Positions 1 to 7,325 of a stretch of DNA of 22,286 nucleotides are shown piece after piece. This DNA comes from Actinomycetota bacterium. Lineage in GTDB: Bacteria > Actinomycetota > Acidimicrobiia > Acidimicrobiales > JAMCPL01. The stretch covers positions 1 through 22,286 of the forward strand of contig JAMCPC010000032.1 in NCBI GenBank assembly GCA_023379725.1. Direction: 5' to 3'. The translations under genes and the position numbers were made by a program. The notes below the pieces were generated by a model. The model was not told the DNA's origin and searched no databases. It saw only the letters and a list, made by a program, of their open reading frames with translations. The first letter of the stretch is position 1; each line of letters begins with the position of its first letter.

Positions 1-2
1 TG

Positions 3-191
3 AACGCTGCTGTATCCTACGCTGCAACAGCGGGACTACCTGCAACTGCTTATGTCAGCGGTAGCACTGTCATCGTACATATTTCTTACTCTAGACCTAC
101 TACGATAATATCACTTATTGGTATAGACAGCCTGCGTATCACCGCAACGGCCAGTGCACAAAATGTCGAAGGTTCAGGAGGTGGGTCATGA
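3..191 (+). CDS. TadE/TadG-like pseudopilin, C-terminal end (5' truncated by window)
   Basis: An open frame enters from the left edge and ends at TGA 189-191. It gives about 62 residues beginning NAAVSYAATAG and ending SAQNVEGSGGGS. The string VIVHISYSRPTTIISLIGI followed by LRITATASA is the usual C-terminal pattern of TadE/TadG-like minor pseudopilins: a beta-strand, a hydrophobic stretch, then a strand ending in TATA. It is not preceded by a start codon inside the window. The next genes (a LysM/BTAD membrane protein and a lytic transglycosylase) fit a Tad pilus operon, which would lie mostly to the left of the window. The assignment to TadE rather than another secreted protein rests on this short tail, so the family call is moderate and the coding call strong. 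Confidence 0.6.
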   Translation, partial: NAAVSYAATAGLPATAYVSGSTVIVHISYSRPTTIISLIGIDSLRITATASAQNVEGSGGGS

Positions 192-199
192 ACACCAGG

Positions 200-238
200 C
201 AAATACTTCACCCGAATTAACAAATACTTCACCCGAAT
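200..238. repeat. 18-bp direct repeat between tadE-like and LysM genes
   Basis: The 18-mer CAAATACTTCACCCGAAT occurs at 200-217 and again at 221-238, a period of 21 nt (seven codons). An ATG at 188-190 overlaps the upstream TGA and opens a 10-codon frame (MNTRQILHPN) whose first codons resemble the real downstream start (MKTRQSTQ). It looks like a local duplication of the gene start. The duplicated pseudo-start may act as a short leader frame or may simply be debris. Confidence 0.7.
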
Positions 239-256
239 GAAAAGTAAGGAGCAACC

Positions 257-3200
257 TTGAAAACCAGACAATCTACTCAATCATCAAAGCTGCATGACAG
301 CATGTCGATCCGGGAATCCACCAGAGGATCGGCTAGGCCATCCAGCCCGCCATCGAATGGCATAGCAATCCTATCGTTTGCCAGCCTACTCGCCTTATTG
401 CTAGCGGTACCAATCATCTTGATTGAAATGGGAGGTCTGCCAAGTATCCCGGAGGTGGTTCATGTCATTACAAACCCGGGCAGACTACTTCATGCATTCC
501 ATGGATCAGTATCTGGAATTGTTGTCCTTCGTATTTTCGAGGTGGCCTGCTGGCTGGGGTGGCTGTGGTTTATAGGATGTCTTGCAGCTGAGTCAGCTGC
601 AAGACTAGCACATAAGCCCGCAAGGCATATACCGGGTAGTCGCAGAATGCAATCATTTGCAGCTTGCCTAATAGGGCTGTCCATGGGAATACTGCCACTG
701 GCAAGACATGCTGATACAGGTAACGTAATTCGCCTCCATGCTCTACAGTCCTCTGAGGTTACCTGCCTATTCCAAGATACCGGTTCGCATATTGAGTCGG
801 TCAATGCTGGCTCCAGCAACCGCTCCACCGGCAAGCCAGCAGACAAGCCCACCAACAAGTCAACCGGTCACTCCACTGACAAGCCAGGTAAGTCAGGTAA
901 TCCGGGTGATCCAGGTAAGTCAGGTAATCCGGGTTATCCAGGTAAGCTACATACCGAACCTGCAAATTATACAGTTAGTGCGTCTGCAAACGATACGATG
1001 AATATGCCTGGGCATGAGAATTGTCCTGAGACGTCCACGGGTGATCTTCCCATTGAATTGACCAATAGCTCTATAAGTATCAACAGTTCCATAAATCTCG
1101 ATAACTCCATGAGCATCTTGCCGCCTGATAATACGGCAAGTAAACCCCCTAGACGTATATATACAGTACTACCCGGAGACTCCCTCTGGTCGATAGCCAA
1201 AAAAGAACTTGGCTCCGGAAGCAGATGGAGAGAGATAGCATTACTGAACGAAGGTCGCCTGCAGCCCGGTGGAGAGATCTTTGGTCAATCTAAATGGGTT
1301 CTCCCTGGATGGCAACTGGCTATGCCCATCAATGGGCATATAGCCGATATGGCTATAAACAGTAACAGCAAAGACACCATGATAGGTCAAAGCGGTAACT
1401 ATCCAGCACGCCAATACATACATGCCAATCGCAAAAACCATGTGTTAAATCAAGTGGAGTATGATACAATCGCAGTAGGTAACCAGGTTGCCAATGATGC
1501 AGTCAGAGGAACTGTAATAGAAGGCAAGCAACTTGCAGATAGCCAAGCCGAAAAGGGCACAGTGAGTCCAGCAAAGGGCACTATCATCGTCGGCACTATC
1601 GCTACCGACAGTACTACGGTAGTTGGCACCGACACTACTGACATCACTGACATTACTGACACTACCGAGACTACCAGTACTACCGACACTGCAGCCACCG
1701 ACCCTGCCGCCAGTACTACGGTAGTTGGCACCGGTATGCCCACCACATCCTCAAGTAGGCATGCCACAAAAAGCACAGCGAATACAGCAAAGGCTACTGC
1801 CCACAGAGTACCCATCCGACTTCCTGGTGAAATACGTGATATCGGGCTAAGCTGCATAGGTGCCACCGTTTTATTTACCCTGGATAGGAGGCGCCGCGTA
1901 CAGGGAAGATATCGTAACACAGGGTTTACCGTACGGCTCCCAGACGGTAAGTTGGCTGACTATGAAAGACATCTACGAATATCTGCAGATGCTGATTCAA
2001 TGGAGTGGGTACGTACAGCAGTGCGCTCAGTAATGTCAATAGCATTGAAGGAGCACGGTATCCAGGTAACTCCTCACGCCATACGTCTATGCACAGATAG
2101 AGTGGATGTTGCACTAGATGATCGTGATGCAACTAAATTGTCCCTGGCCCTGCCGCCGATATTCAACGCAGCAGGCAGCAGTACGACTATAAGTACTCGC
2201 TACGATACCCAGCCATATCATTGGTGGTCGTTGCCCAGAAGCGAAACCGTCAGAACACAACTTACGAACGATCCATGGTACGCTCAGATGCGAGACCTGA
2301 ACACAGCATTCGTAACAGTGGGTAGGGACGACGAAGGTATCATTATGGTCGATCTGGGGGTCGTTGGATCAATGGGCTTGGACGTAGACCGAAGAACAAG
2401 TGATTGCATGCTGACATCTCTTGCTATTGAGTTGGCTACAGCACCATGGACGATATACGACAACATCCTTACTGCCGGATTGCCGCAGCTGAACGGTTTT
2501 AACAGGCGTATACAAGAGGTGGAATCATTACCTCTCATTATGCCTCAACTGGCTCGAATAGTATCCAAACGATGCCGCGAAGAGAGCAACAGGAGCTTGA
2601 ATGGCAGGGGTAATATCTACGACTACCCCGAGGAGCACAACTACCCTAAAGAGCACAGACACCCCGAGGAACCCGGATACCCCGAGGAGCACAGCTATCC
2701 CAAAGAGAACAGTTATCCTGAGGAGCACGGCAGTATCAATGCCACATACTCCGATGACCAGAGGAATACGATAATACTCGTTTCGTCGGAGCAGGCTTCC
2801 AAATACAGAGAATCCTGTGCTGCACTTGCATCATTAGTAGGCACCGGCTACGACGGATTAAGCGCTGTAATAGGAGACACCGTACCAAACTCTCGTAGCA
2901 TGATCAGGTGGACAGCTTCGGAAAACAATGGAGTACTGCTTATGCCACACGACCACATCGTATTAAATGATATAGCCACCATTACTGATGAAGACATGAA
3001 TGGCATTACGGCATTGTTGAATATCGCTCAAGATATGGAGGGAGAGATACCACCCGAAGAACGTCTGAAACCAGAGCATAGTAATATAAACGGCCAATCA
3101 GGAAACATCCAGGTACTTCCTGCCGATGATAATAGGATAGAGATCTGCTTGCTGGGTGAGGTCAAGGTTGATAGATTGCAACGACCATTTACCAGGGCAT

Positions 3201-3859
3201 GGGCTCTTGATCTGATAGCTTACCTGGCTGCCCATGCAGAAGGTGCCAGTTCCGACCAGTGGGCGACCGCTCTCTGGCCGGATAGGTTAATGGCGCAATC
3301 TACTCTACATTCCATAGCATCAGATGCCAGACGTGCACTTGGTGTCTCTACAAACGGTGAAGATTACCTACCGAAATCGCATGGAAGGCTGGCACTGCAT
3401 CCCTCGGTAATATGCGACGTGTACACTCTATCCAGCCTCGCCAAATCACCAAATGCGGCCGATTGGAGAGCCGGACTGGAAATGGTAAGAGGCAGGCCAT
3501 TACAGGGGCTTAAATCATACGACTGGGCACTGACGGATGGTACTTTAGCCTACTTGGAGTCAGAAGTGGTCGATCTGGCACTTAAATACGCCGAGTACTG
3601 CCTTGATAGAGGTGATGCGTCAGGTGCCGGATGGGCAGCACGCAAGGGACTACTCGTCAGTCAATACGATGAGAGGTTATACCGTATATTGATGCGCTCT
3701 GCAGATATGGCAGGCAATCCTTCCGGGGTAGACAGGGTAATGCGCGAGTTGATTCATCTGGTTGCGGAAGATCTGGAGCCTTACGACTCTATACATCCTG
3801 ACACGATTGAACTGTACAGGTCACTCTCACGGCATAAGGCTACAGCGGTGTTGGTGTGA
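257..3859 (+). CDS. Membrane LysM protein with C-terminal winged-helix/BTAD regulator module (Tad-locus associated)
   Basis: This is a 1200-aa protein. The start is TTG 257, with AAGGAG at 246-251. Hydrophobic segments lie near residues 35-58, 87-112 and 131-150. A low-complexity linker follows, with collagen-like PGKSGNPGD repeats (about 210-230). A LysM domain (about 302-355: YTVLPGDSLWSIAKKELG) comes next, then a Thr/Asp-rich linker (about 445-500). A weak hydrophobic stretch followed by DRRRRVQ (about 528-550) could return the chain to the cytoplasm. Residues about 550-780 have no domain I can name. A charged YPEEH hexapeptide block (790-825) follows. The last 240 residues have a winged-helix start (IEICLLGEVKVD, ALWPDR, HSIASDARRALG) and a BTAD-type helical repeat (YAEYCLDRGDASGAGWAARKG). 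Proteins of this architecture accompany Tad pilus genes in actinobacteria. A plausible role, by inference, is coupling the cell wall or pilus state to a regulator-like domain. DNA binding is unproven. Confidence 0.8.
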   Translation: MKTRQSTQSSKLHDSMSIRESTRGSARPSSPPSNGIAILSFASLLALLLAVPIILIEMGGLPSIPEVVHVITNPGRLLHAFHGSVSGIVVLRIFEVACWLGWLWFIGCLAAESAARLAHKPARHIPGSRRMQSFAACLIGLSMGILPLARHADTGNVIRLHALQSSEVTCLFQDTGSHIESVNAGSSNRSTGKPADKPTNKSTGHSTDKPGKSGNPGDPGKSGNPGYPGKLHTEPANYTVSASANDTMNMPGHENCPETSTGDLPIELTNSSISINSSINLDNSMSILPPDNTASKPPRRIYTVLPGDSLWSIAKKELGSGSRWREIALLNEGRLQPGGEIFGQSKWVLPGWQLAMPINGHIADMAINSNSKDTMIGQSGNYPARQYIHANRKNHVLNQVEYDTIAVGNQVANDAVRGTVIEGKQLADSQAEKGTVSPAKGTIIVGTIATDSTTVVGTDTTDITDITDTTETTSTTDTAATDPAASTTVVGTGMPTTSSSRHATKSTANTAKATAHRVPIRLPGEIRDIGLSCIGATVLFTLDRRRRVQGRYRNTGFTVRLPDGKLADYERHLRISADADSMEWVRTAVRSVMSIALKEHGIQVTPHAIRLCTDRVDVALDDRDATKLSLALPPIFNAAGSSTTISTRYDTQPYHWWSLPRSETVRTQLTNDPWYAQMRDLNTAFVTVGRDDEGIIMVDLGVVGSMGLDVDRRTSDCMLTSLAIELATAPWTIYDNILTAGLPQLNGFNRRIQEVESLPLIMPQLARIVSKRCREESNRSLNGRGNIYDYPEEHNYPKEHRHPEEPGYPEEHSYPKENSYPEEHGSINATYSDDQRNTIILVSSEQASKYRESCAALASLVGTGYDGLSAVIGDTVPNSRSMIRWTASENNGVLLMPHDHIVLNDIATITDEDMNGITALLNIAQDMEGEIPPEERLKPEHSNINGQSGNIQVLPADDNRIEICLLGEVKVDRLQRPFTRAWALDLIAYLAAHAEGASSDQWATALWPDRLMAQSTLHSIASDARRALGVSTNGEDYLPKSHGRLALHPSVICDVYTLSSLAKSPNAADWRAGLEMVRGRPLQGLKSYDWALTDGTLAYLESEVVDLALKYAEYCLDRGDASGAGWAARKGLLVSQYDERLYRILMRSADMAGNPSGVDRVMRELIHLVAEDLEPYDSIHPDTIELYRSLSRHKATAVLV
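884..946 (+). repeat. 27-nt tandem repeat encoding collagen-like PGKSGNPG units
   Basis: A 27-nt unit runs 884-910 and 911-937, with a partial third copy to 946. It encodes PGKSGNPGD, PGKSGNPGY and PGK. Gly at every third position is collagen-like, but the tract is too short to form a stable triple helix. It lies in the linker between the membrane segments and the LysM domain, so a flexible spacer is the likeliest role. Confidence 0.8.
1610..1732 (+). repeat. 21-bp direct repeat in Thr/Asp-rich linker
   Basis: A 21-bp sequence encoding STTVVGT occurs exactly at 1610-1630 and 1712-1732. It brackets a run of ACT/GAC codons (TDITDITDTTETTSTTDT). This is a slippage-prone low-complexity linker between the LysM domain and the predicted inner part of the protein. 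Confidence 0.7.
2624..2731 (+). repeat. Six 18-nt units encoding YPEEH-type hexapeptides
   Basis: Six in-frame 18-nt units encode YPEEHN, YPKEHR, HPEEPG, YPEEHS, YPKENS and YPEEHG. The segment is strongly charged, with proline at each second position. It sits between the middle region and the C-terminal winged-helix part, so it probably acts as a rigid spacer. Copy number is likely to vary between strains. Confidence 0.8.
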
Positions 3860-3901
3860 GCAGACAGCAACCCCCGTCTGTGAGGGCGAGGAGGTTCACG
3901 A

Positions 3902-4552
3902 ATGCCAGCATACCCAGTGTGCACTGAGACAGTATACACTGAGACTGGTGGACTGGCCATATGGGTGGCTATATCGTCAGTATTGCTGGCAGGTATTGTA
4001 TTTCTCCTCCCGGTAGCAGTTCTATTTGCTGTACTGGTAGGAGGGGGCACTACCCCTGGTAAAGCGGGGCAACCTCCATCTCAATGGATTGCACTGACCA
4101 AAGCAGCTGCACTCACCTGTAAGACACCGACTGGCACCAAGCCAGCTTTAGCTCCTGTCCTGCTCGCTATAGGTGACGTAGAAAGTTCATTCGGAGAGTC
4201 GACCCTACCGGGAGTACGTTCTGGACATAATAGTGCAGGAGCAGAAGGACCTATGCAATTTTTACCTTCCACGTTTGCCTATTACGACCATCCGGTACCA
4301 TCAGATACCGCGATGACACCCTTCCAACCAACTGCTCAAATCCTTCCAGGAGGAATAGGCATAGGCATACCGCAACCGGAAAGTCCCTACGACGTAATAG
4401 ATGCCGTCTACGCGGCAGCCAGGCTACTATGCTCTAATGGATACGCGGCAGGATTACCATCATTTGCAATATATGCATACAATCACTCCGCTCAATATGT
4501 AAATGACGTACTGGGCATGGCTAGAATATTTTCAAAACAGTACCATATATAA
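3902..4552 (+). CDS. Membrane-anchored lytic transglycosylase (SLT-like)
   Basis: This is a 216-aa protein. A GAGGAGG-type ribosome binding site precedes ATG 3902, 42 nt after the LysM/BTAD gene, so it is very likely in the same operon. One transmembrane segment lies at about residues 19-47. The rest should be outside the membrane. The catalytic core is recognisable: IGDVESSFG (likely catalytic Glu94), GAEGPMQFLPSTF (about 114-125) and AIYAYNHSAQYVNDVL (about 189-204) match the three soluble lytic transglycosylase motifs (ES, GLMQ, AYN). It should cleave the MurNAc-GlcNAc bond of peptidoglycan. Next to a Tad locus, a local wall-opening role during pilus assembly is reasonable, but this is inferred from position only. 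Two Cys residues (C73, C177) might form a disulfide. Confidence 0.85.
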   Translation: MPAYPVCTETVYTETGGLAIWVAISSVLLAGIVFLLPVAVLFAVLVGGGTTPGKAGQPPSQWIALTKAAALTCKTPTGTKPALAPVLLAIGDVESSFGESTLPGVRSGHNSAGAEGPMQFLPSTFAYYDHPVPSDTAMTPFQPTAQILPGGIGIGIPQPESPYDVIDAVYAAARLLCSNGYAAGLPSFAIYAYNHSAQYVNDVLGMARIFSKQYHI

Positions 4553-4601
4553 TATTAACGACCGCCTCATCAGCCGTTGGTAGCCTCTTGAAATTAGCTA
4601 A

Positions 4602-4712
4602 GCGTCCAATCATGCAACCATCAGGTATTCCATATCTTTGTGCTCTGTTGCCTCTTTTAGGCAGCACGGATGCGTCCAATCATGCAACCATCAACCATCA
4701 GGTATTCCATAT
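4602..4712. repeat. Imperfect 34/41-bp direct repeat in convergent intergenic space
   Basis: The 237-bp space between the convergent transglycosylase and SGNH genes holds no gene that I can see. Copy 1 (4602-4635) and copy 2 (4672-4712) both begin GCGTCCAATCATGCAACCAT and end CAGGTATTCCATAT. Copy 2 carries an extra tandem 7-bp ACCATCA step. No hairpin with a T-run was found in either direction, so the site of transcription termination is unclear. Confidence 0.75.
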
Positions 4713-4789
4713 GCTCTCGCTCTACCATAAGAAAATCCTATGACGATGCACTCATGTTGACAATATCAACGACGTATGGAATGTCTGAA

Positions 4790-5941
4790 TCATCCAGTGC
4801 CCCACAATGCGGCCAACTTGGGCAATAAATATGGCCTAAGCCATTCCCCGCCTGCCGGAACAGTAAAATGTATCCCATCAGGATCTCTAATCTGCACCCC
4901 ATCTATCGTACTAGTAAAATGTCCTGTTGGATCGACTTCAGCATTGAGATTAATCACCGTAGCAACCTTTGGATACCGTAATGCCACCTGCCTAAGAATC
5001 TGATTGTACCTGTTTACCCTCTGAGGCGCGTCCTCAGGAAAATACCTATTACACGCTGGAGAGCAGGAGGGAGCACCATCGGGACGAAACGGCTCGGTCT
5101 TTGAAGCATAATAGGGAGCGGTCAACAATGCCACTTTGGCGCCACCGCTCGATAATACTTTTATTGCCTTAGCCAACTGCTGTGCAATATAGGCGGCATA
5201 ACCAGGATGATCTATGCTTGTCCAGTGGCCATGCCACAACGCATTGGCCACTTCCCATCGTCCTGCCAATAGAACTGAGACGTTGGGCTTAAAGCGTTGG
5301 ACTGCCCTTGTGTAAGTGGATGGCCACTGCTGACAGTACGGTTCAGTTGGAGTGATTACCCCACCGTAAAAGACAGTCTTTGCCTGCGTAATGCCGCAAC
5401 CAATAAGCGCAACAGTCACTATGGACACATTGTATTTATATGCATCGACCGACAACCCCCACCCCATCGACTCAGCCACTGAATCTCCTGCCAACAACAC
5501 TCTGACCAGAGGATGCGGCACCGGTATCTTTATACGAGAGACTGACCATGCAGTACCGGATCCGGCAAAGATCAATACCGCCAATATCGCTATTACCACC
5601 ACCTTGATCCTTACCTTTGGTCTGGATTGTCCATTCGAAGAGCGTTTCTTTCTTGAACGATGATAACTGGGGCTGTCATATCTGTATGGAAAGTACTGTT
5701 GGGAAATTGGTAGAGTGGAAGAGGGCTCCGGAGGCGAGGAGGAAGAGGGAGGCTGGGAGGGTGGAGCAGGCGGGATAGGTGGAGCAGACGGGATAGGTGG
5801 AGCAGACGAAGAGGACGAGGGGGGTGAAAGGGGCTGGGAGGACTCTGGTGGAGCGGAAGAGGGCTCCGAAGGTGAGGGAGATGGGGGAAAGGAGGACTCC
5901 GAAGGTGAGGGAGATGGGGGAAAGGAGGGAGGCTGCGGCAA
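4790..5941 (-). CDS. Membrane-anchored SGNH/GDSL-type hydrolase with Pro/Ser-rich N-terminus
   Basis: This is a 383-aa protein. It starts at TTG 5941 (minus), one base past the TAG of the acyl-CoA dehydrogenase gene (5943-5945). No good ribosome binding site is visible, so translation is probably coupled. Residues 1-80 are almost only Pro and Ser (repeats of FPPSPSPSE). A basic patch (RSRKKR, 95-100) precedes one membrane helix (about 112-133), which predicts a cytoplasmic Pro/Ser head and an external enzyme. The SGNH blocks are visible: VLLAGDSVAESMGWGLS (Ser154 nucleophile), LLAGRWEV (about 224-231, block III) and DPDGIHF (Asp355 and His358). This arrangement resembles the SGNH domain fused to acyltransferase-3 proteins, which moves acyl groups on surface glycans, but here the acyltransferase membrane part is absent. 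The substrate is unknown; an O-acyl esterase or transferase of an envelope glycan is likeliest. Confidence 0.75.
   Translation of the reverse strand: MPQPPSFPPSPSPSESSFPPSPSPSEPSSAPPESSQPLSPPSSSSSAPPIPSAPPIPPAPPSQPPSSSSPPEPSSTLPISQQYFPYRYDSPSYHRSRKKRSSNGQSRPKVRIKVVVIAILAVLIFAGSGTAWSVSRIKIPVPHPLVRVLLAGDSVAESMGWGLSVDAYKYNVSIVTVALIGCGITQAKTVFYGGVITPTEPYCQQWPSTYTRAVQRFKPNVSVLLAGRWEVANALWHGHWTSIDHPGYAAYIAQQLAKAIKVLSSGGAKVALLTAPYYASKTEPFRPDGAPSCSPACNRYFPEDAPQRVNRYNQILRQVALRYPKVATVINLNAEVDPTGHFTSTIDGVQIRDPDGIHFTVPAGGEWLRPYLLPKLAALWGTG
5868..5930 (-). repeat. 33-nt tandem repeat (Pro/Ser head of the SGNH protein)
   Basis: A 33-nt unit starts at 5868 and again at 5901. It encodes the doubled FPPSPSPSE block at residues about 7-27. 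A shorter 18-nt tandem near 5765-5805 encodes APPIPS/APPIPP. Both are slippage-type expansions in a low-complexity coding tract. Confidence 0.75.
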
Positions 5942-5942
5942 T

Positions 5943-7097
5943 CTAATATGGTTTGGGCAATCCGAGTGAGTGCTGGGCCACGAAATTTAGTATCATCTCA
6001 CGACTAACAGGTGCAATTCTCAACAAGCGCGACATCCCCCAGAGATCGGCCAGACCGTACTCGGATGACATACCATTGCCGCCGAGCGTCTGGATAGACT
6101 GATCAAGACAACCATATGCCGCTTCGGCAGCGGCATATTTGGACATGTTGGCCGCCTCGCCTGCATCCATGCCGTTATCGTATGCCCATGCTGCCTTCTG
6201 GTACATGAGTTTGGCAAGCTCAAGCTCCACCTTTGACTTGGCAAGAGGATGCGACAGACCCTGATGCCTGGCGATAGGAACTCCCCACACAGATCTGTCA
6301 CGAGCATAATCGGCAGCCTTGGACAACGCATAACGACCTATACCGACGGCAATAGCTGCCGACATTATTCTCTCCGGGTTCAATCCCATAAACACTTCCC
6401 TGAGACCTTCACCCTCCACTCCAAGCAAGCGGTCTTTCGGTACCTGTACGTTGTCGAAGAACAGGGTAAATTGCTTTTCTGGAGCAGTAATCTCTACGGG
6501 TATCAACGTCTTCGACAAACCGGCAGAATCCAGATCCACCACAAACAACGACAACTTGCCATAGCCGGTAGTTTCATCCACTGAAGTCCTGGTCACTACC
6601 AGAACAGCCTCAGCATCATCGCACCCCGATATGTAGTACTTGGTACCGTTCAAACGGTAGATATCGCCATCCCTGGTTGCAGTCGTGGATATATTGTGCG
6701 AGTTCGACCCAGCATCCGGCTCCGTAATAGCGAATGCCATCTTAAGCTTCCCAGTTGCAAAACGTGGAAGCCACTTTTCCTGTTGTGCCTCCGTACCAAA
6801 CTTGTCTATCAGAGTTGCACATATAGCCGGAGAAACAACGAGCAAAAGTATAGGACAACCTGCTGCGGCGAGTTCTTCGCATACTATGGAAAGCTCGGTA
6901 AGACCCATTCCTCCACCACCCCATCGCTCAGGTACGCTGACCCCGAGAAAGCCTGAAGAAGACAGCTCATCCCATAGCTCCTGCTGTTTGCCACCGGAAC
7001 GCGACTGCTCTACGTAGTAGGTATGCCCATACTTTGAAGCTATACCGGCTACCGCTTTACGCAGCATAATTTGCTCTTCTGTCTCTCTGAAATCCAT
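5943..7097 (-). CDS. Acyl-CoA dehydrogenase
   Basis: This is a 384-aa protein, the usual length for the family. ATG 7097 (minus) has a GGAG-type site upstream. All three regions are present: an N-terminal helical part (FRETEEQIMLRKAV), the FAD/substrate beta region with FAITEPDAGSN (about 122-132) and LNGTKYYISG, and a C-terminal helical part with RDRSVWGVPIARHQGLSHPLA and IQTLGGNGMSSEYGL. It should oxidise an acyl-CoA to the enoyl-CoA using FAD. At the place where medium-chain enzymes carry the catalytic Glu (YEGT), this protein reads LRIAPVSREMILNF. That is typical of one actinobacterial-style subfamily, so the base may lie elsewhere or the reaction may differ. It is the first gene of a two-gene minus-strand unit with the SGNH protein. 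No functional link between the two is obvious. Confidence 0.9.
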   Translation of the reverse strand: MDFRETEEQIMLRKAVAGIASKYGHTYYVEQSRSGGKQQELWDELSSSGFLGVSVPERWGGGGMGLTELSIVCEELAAAGCPILLLVVSPAICATLIDKFGTEAQQEKWLPRFATGKLKMAFAITEPDAGSNSHNISTTATRDGDIYRLNGTKYYISGCDDAEAVLVVTRTSVDETTGYGKLSLFVVDLDSAGLSKTLIPVEITAPEKQFTLFFDNVQVPKDRLLGVEGEGLREVFMGLNPERIMSAAIAVGIGRYALSKAADYARDRSVWGVPIARHQGLSHPLAKSKVELELAKLMYQKAAWAYDNGMDAGEAANMSKYAAAEAAYGCLDQSIQTLGGNGMSSEYGLADLWGMSRLLRIAPVSREMILNFVAQHSLGLPKPY

Positions 7098-7144
7098 AAC
7101 TACTCCATTCTGCAGCGCTTATACAACTCTACGGCCAACTACCT

Positions 7145-7176
7145 TACCACCAGCATACCCTACCACCAGCATACCC
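7145..7176. repeat. 16-bp perfect tandem repeat in divergent promoter region
   Basis: TACCACCAGCATACCC occurs twice back to back (7145-7160, 7161-7176). It lies in the 228-bp space between the divergent acyl-CoA dehydrogenase and propeller lipoprotein genes. It may be a tandem protein-binding site or simple slippage. No convincing -35/-10 pair was identified in this space. Confidence 0.75.
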
Positions 7177-7325
7177 TTTGTGACATATATTACTATATTC
7201 GCGCCACGAATATCCCCGACTGTAGCCAAGGGGGGCATAGAGATTAATTTCGCTCCACTTGCATCTCTCTCTGAGATCTGTAAAATGGGTGGTAGAATTC
7301 CGGAATATTCAGAAGGAAGATCGCA

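Noticed and set aside
5715..5969. Plus-strand Gly/Glu-rich frame opposite the SGNH gene
   Set aside because: It is the complement of the Pro/Ser-rich codons and has no independent support.
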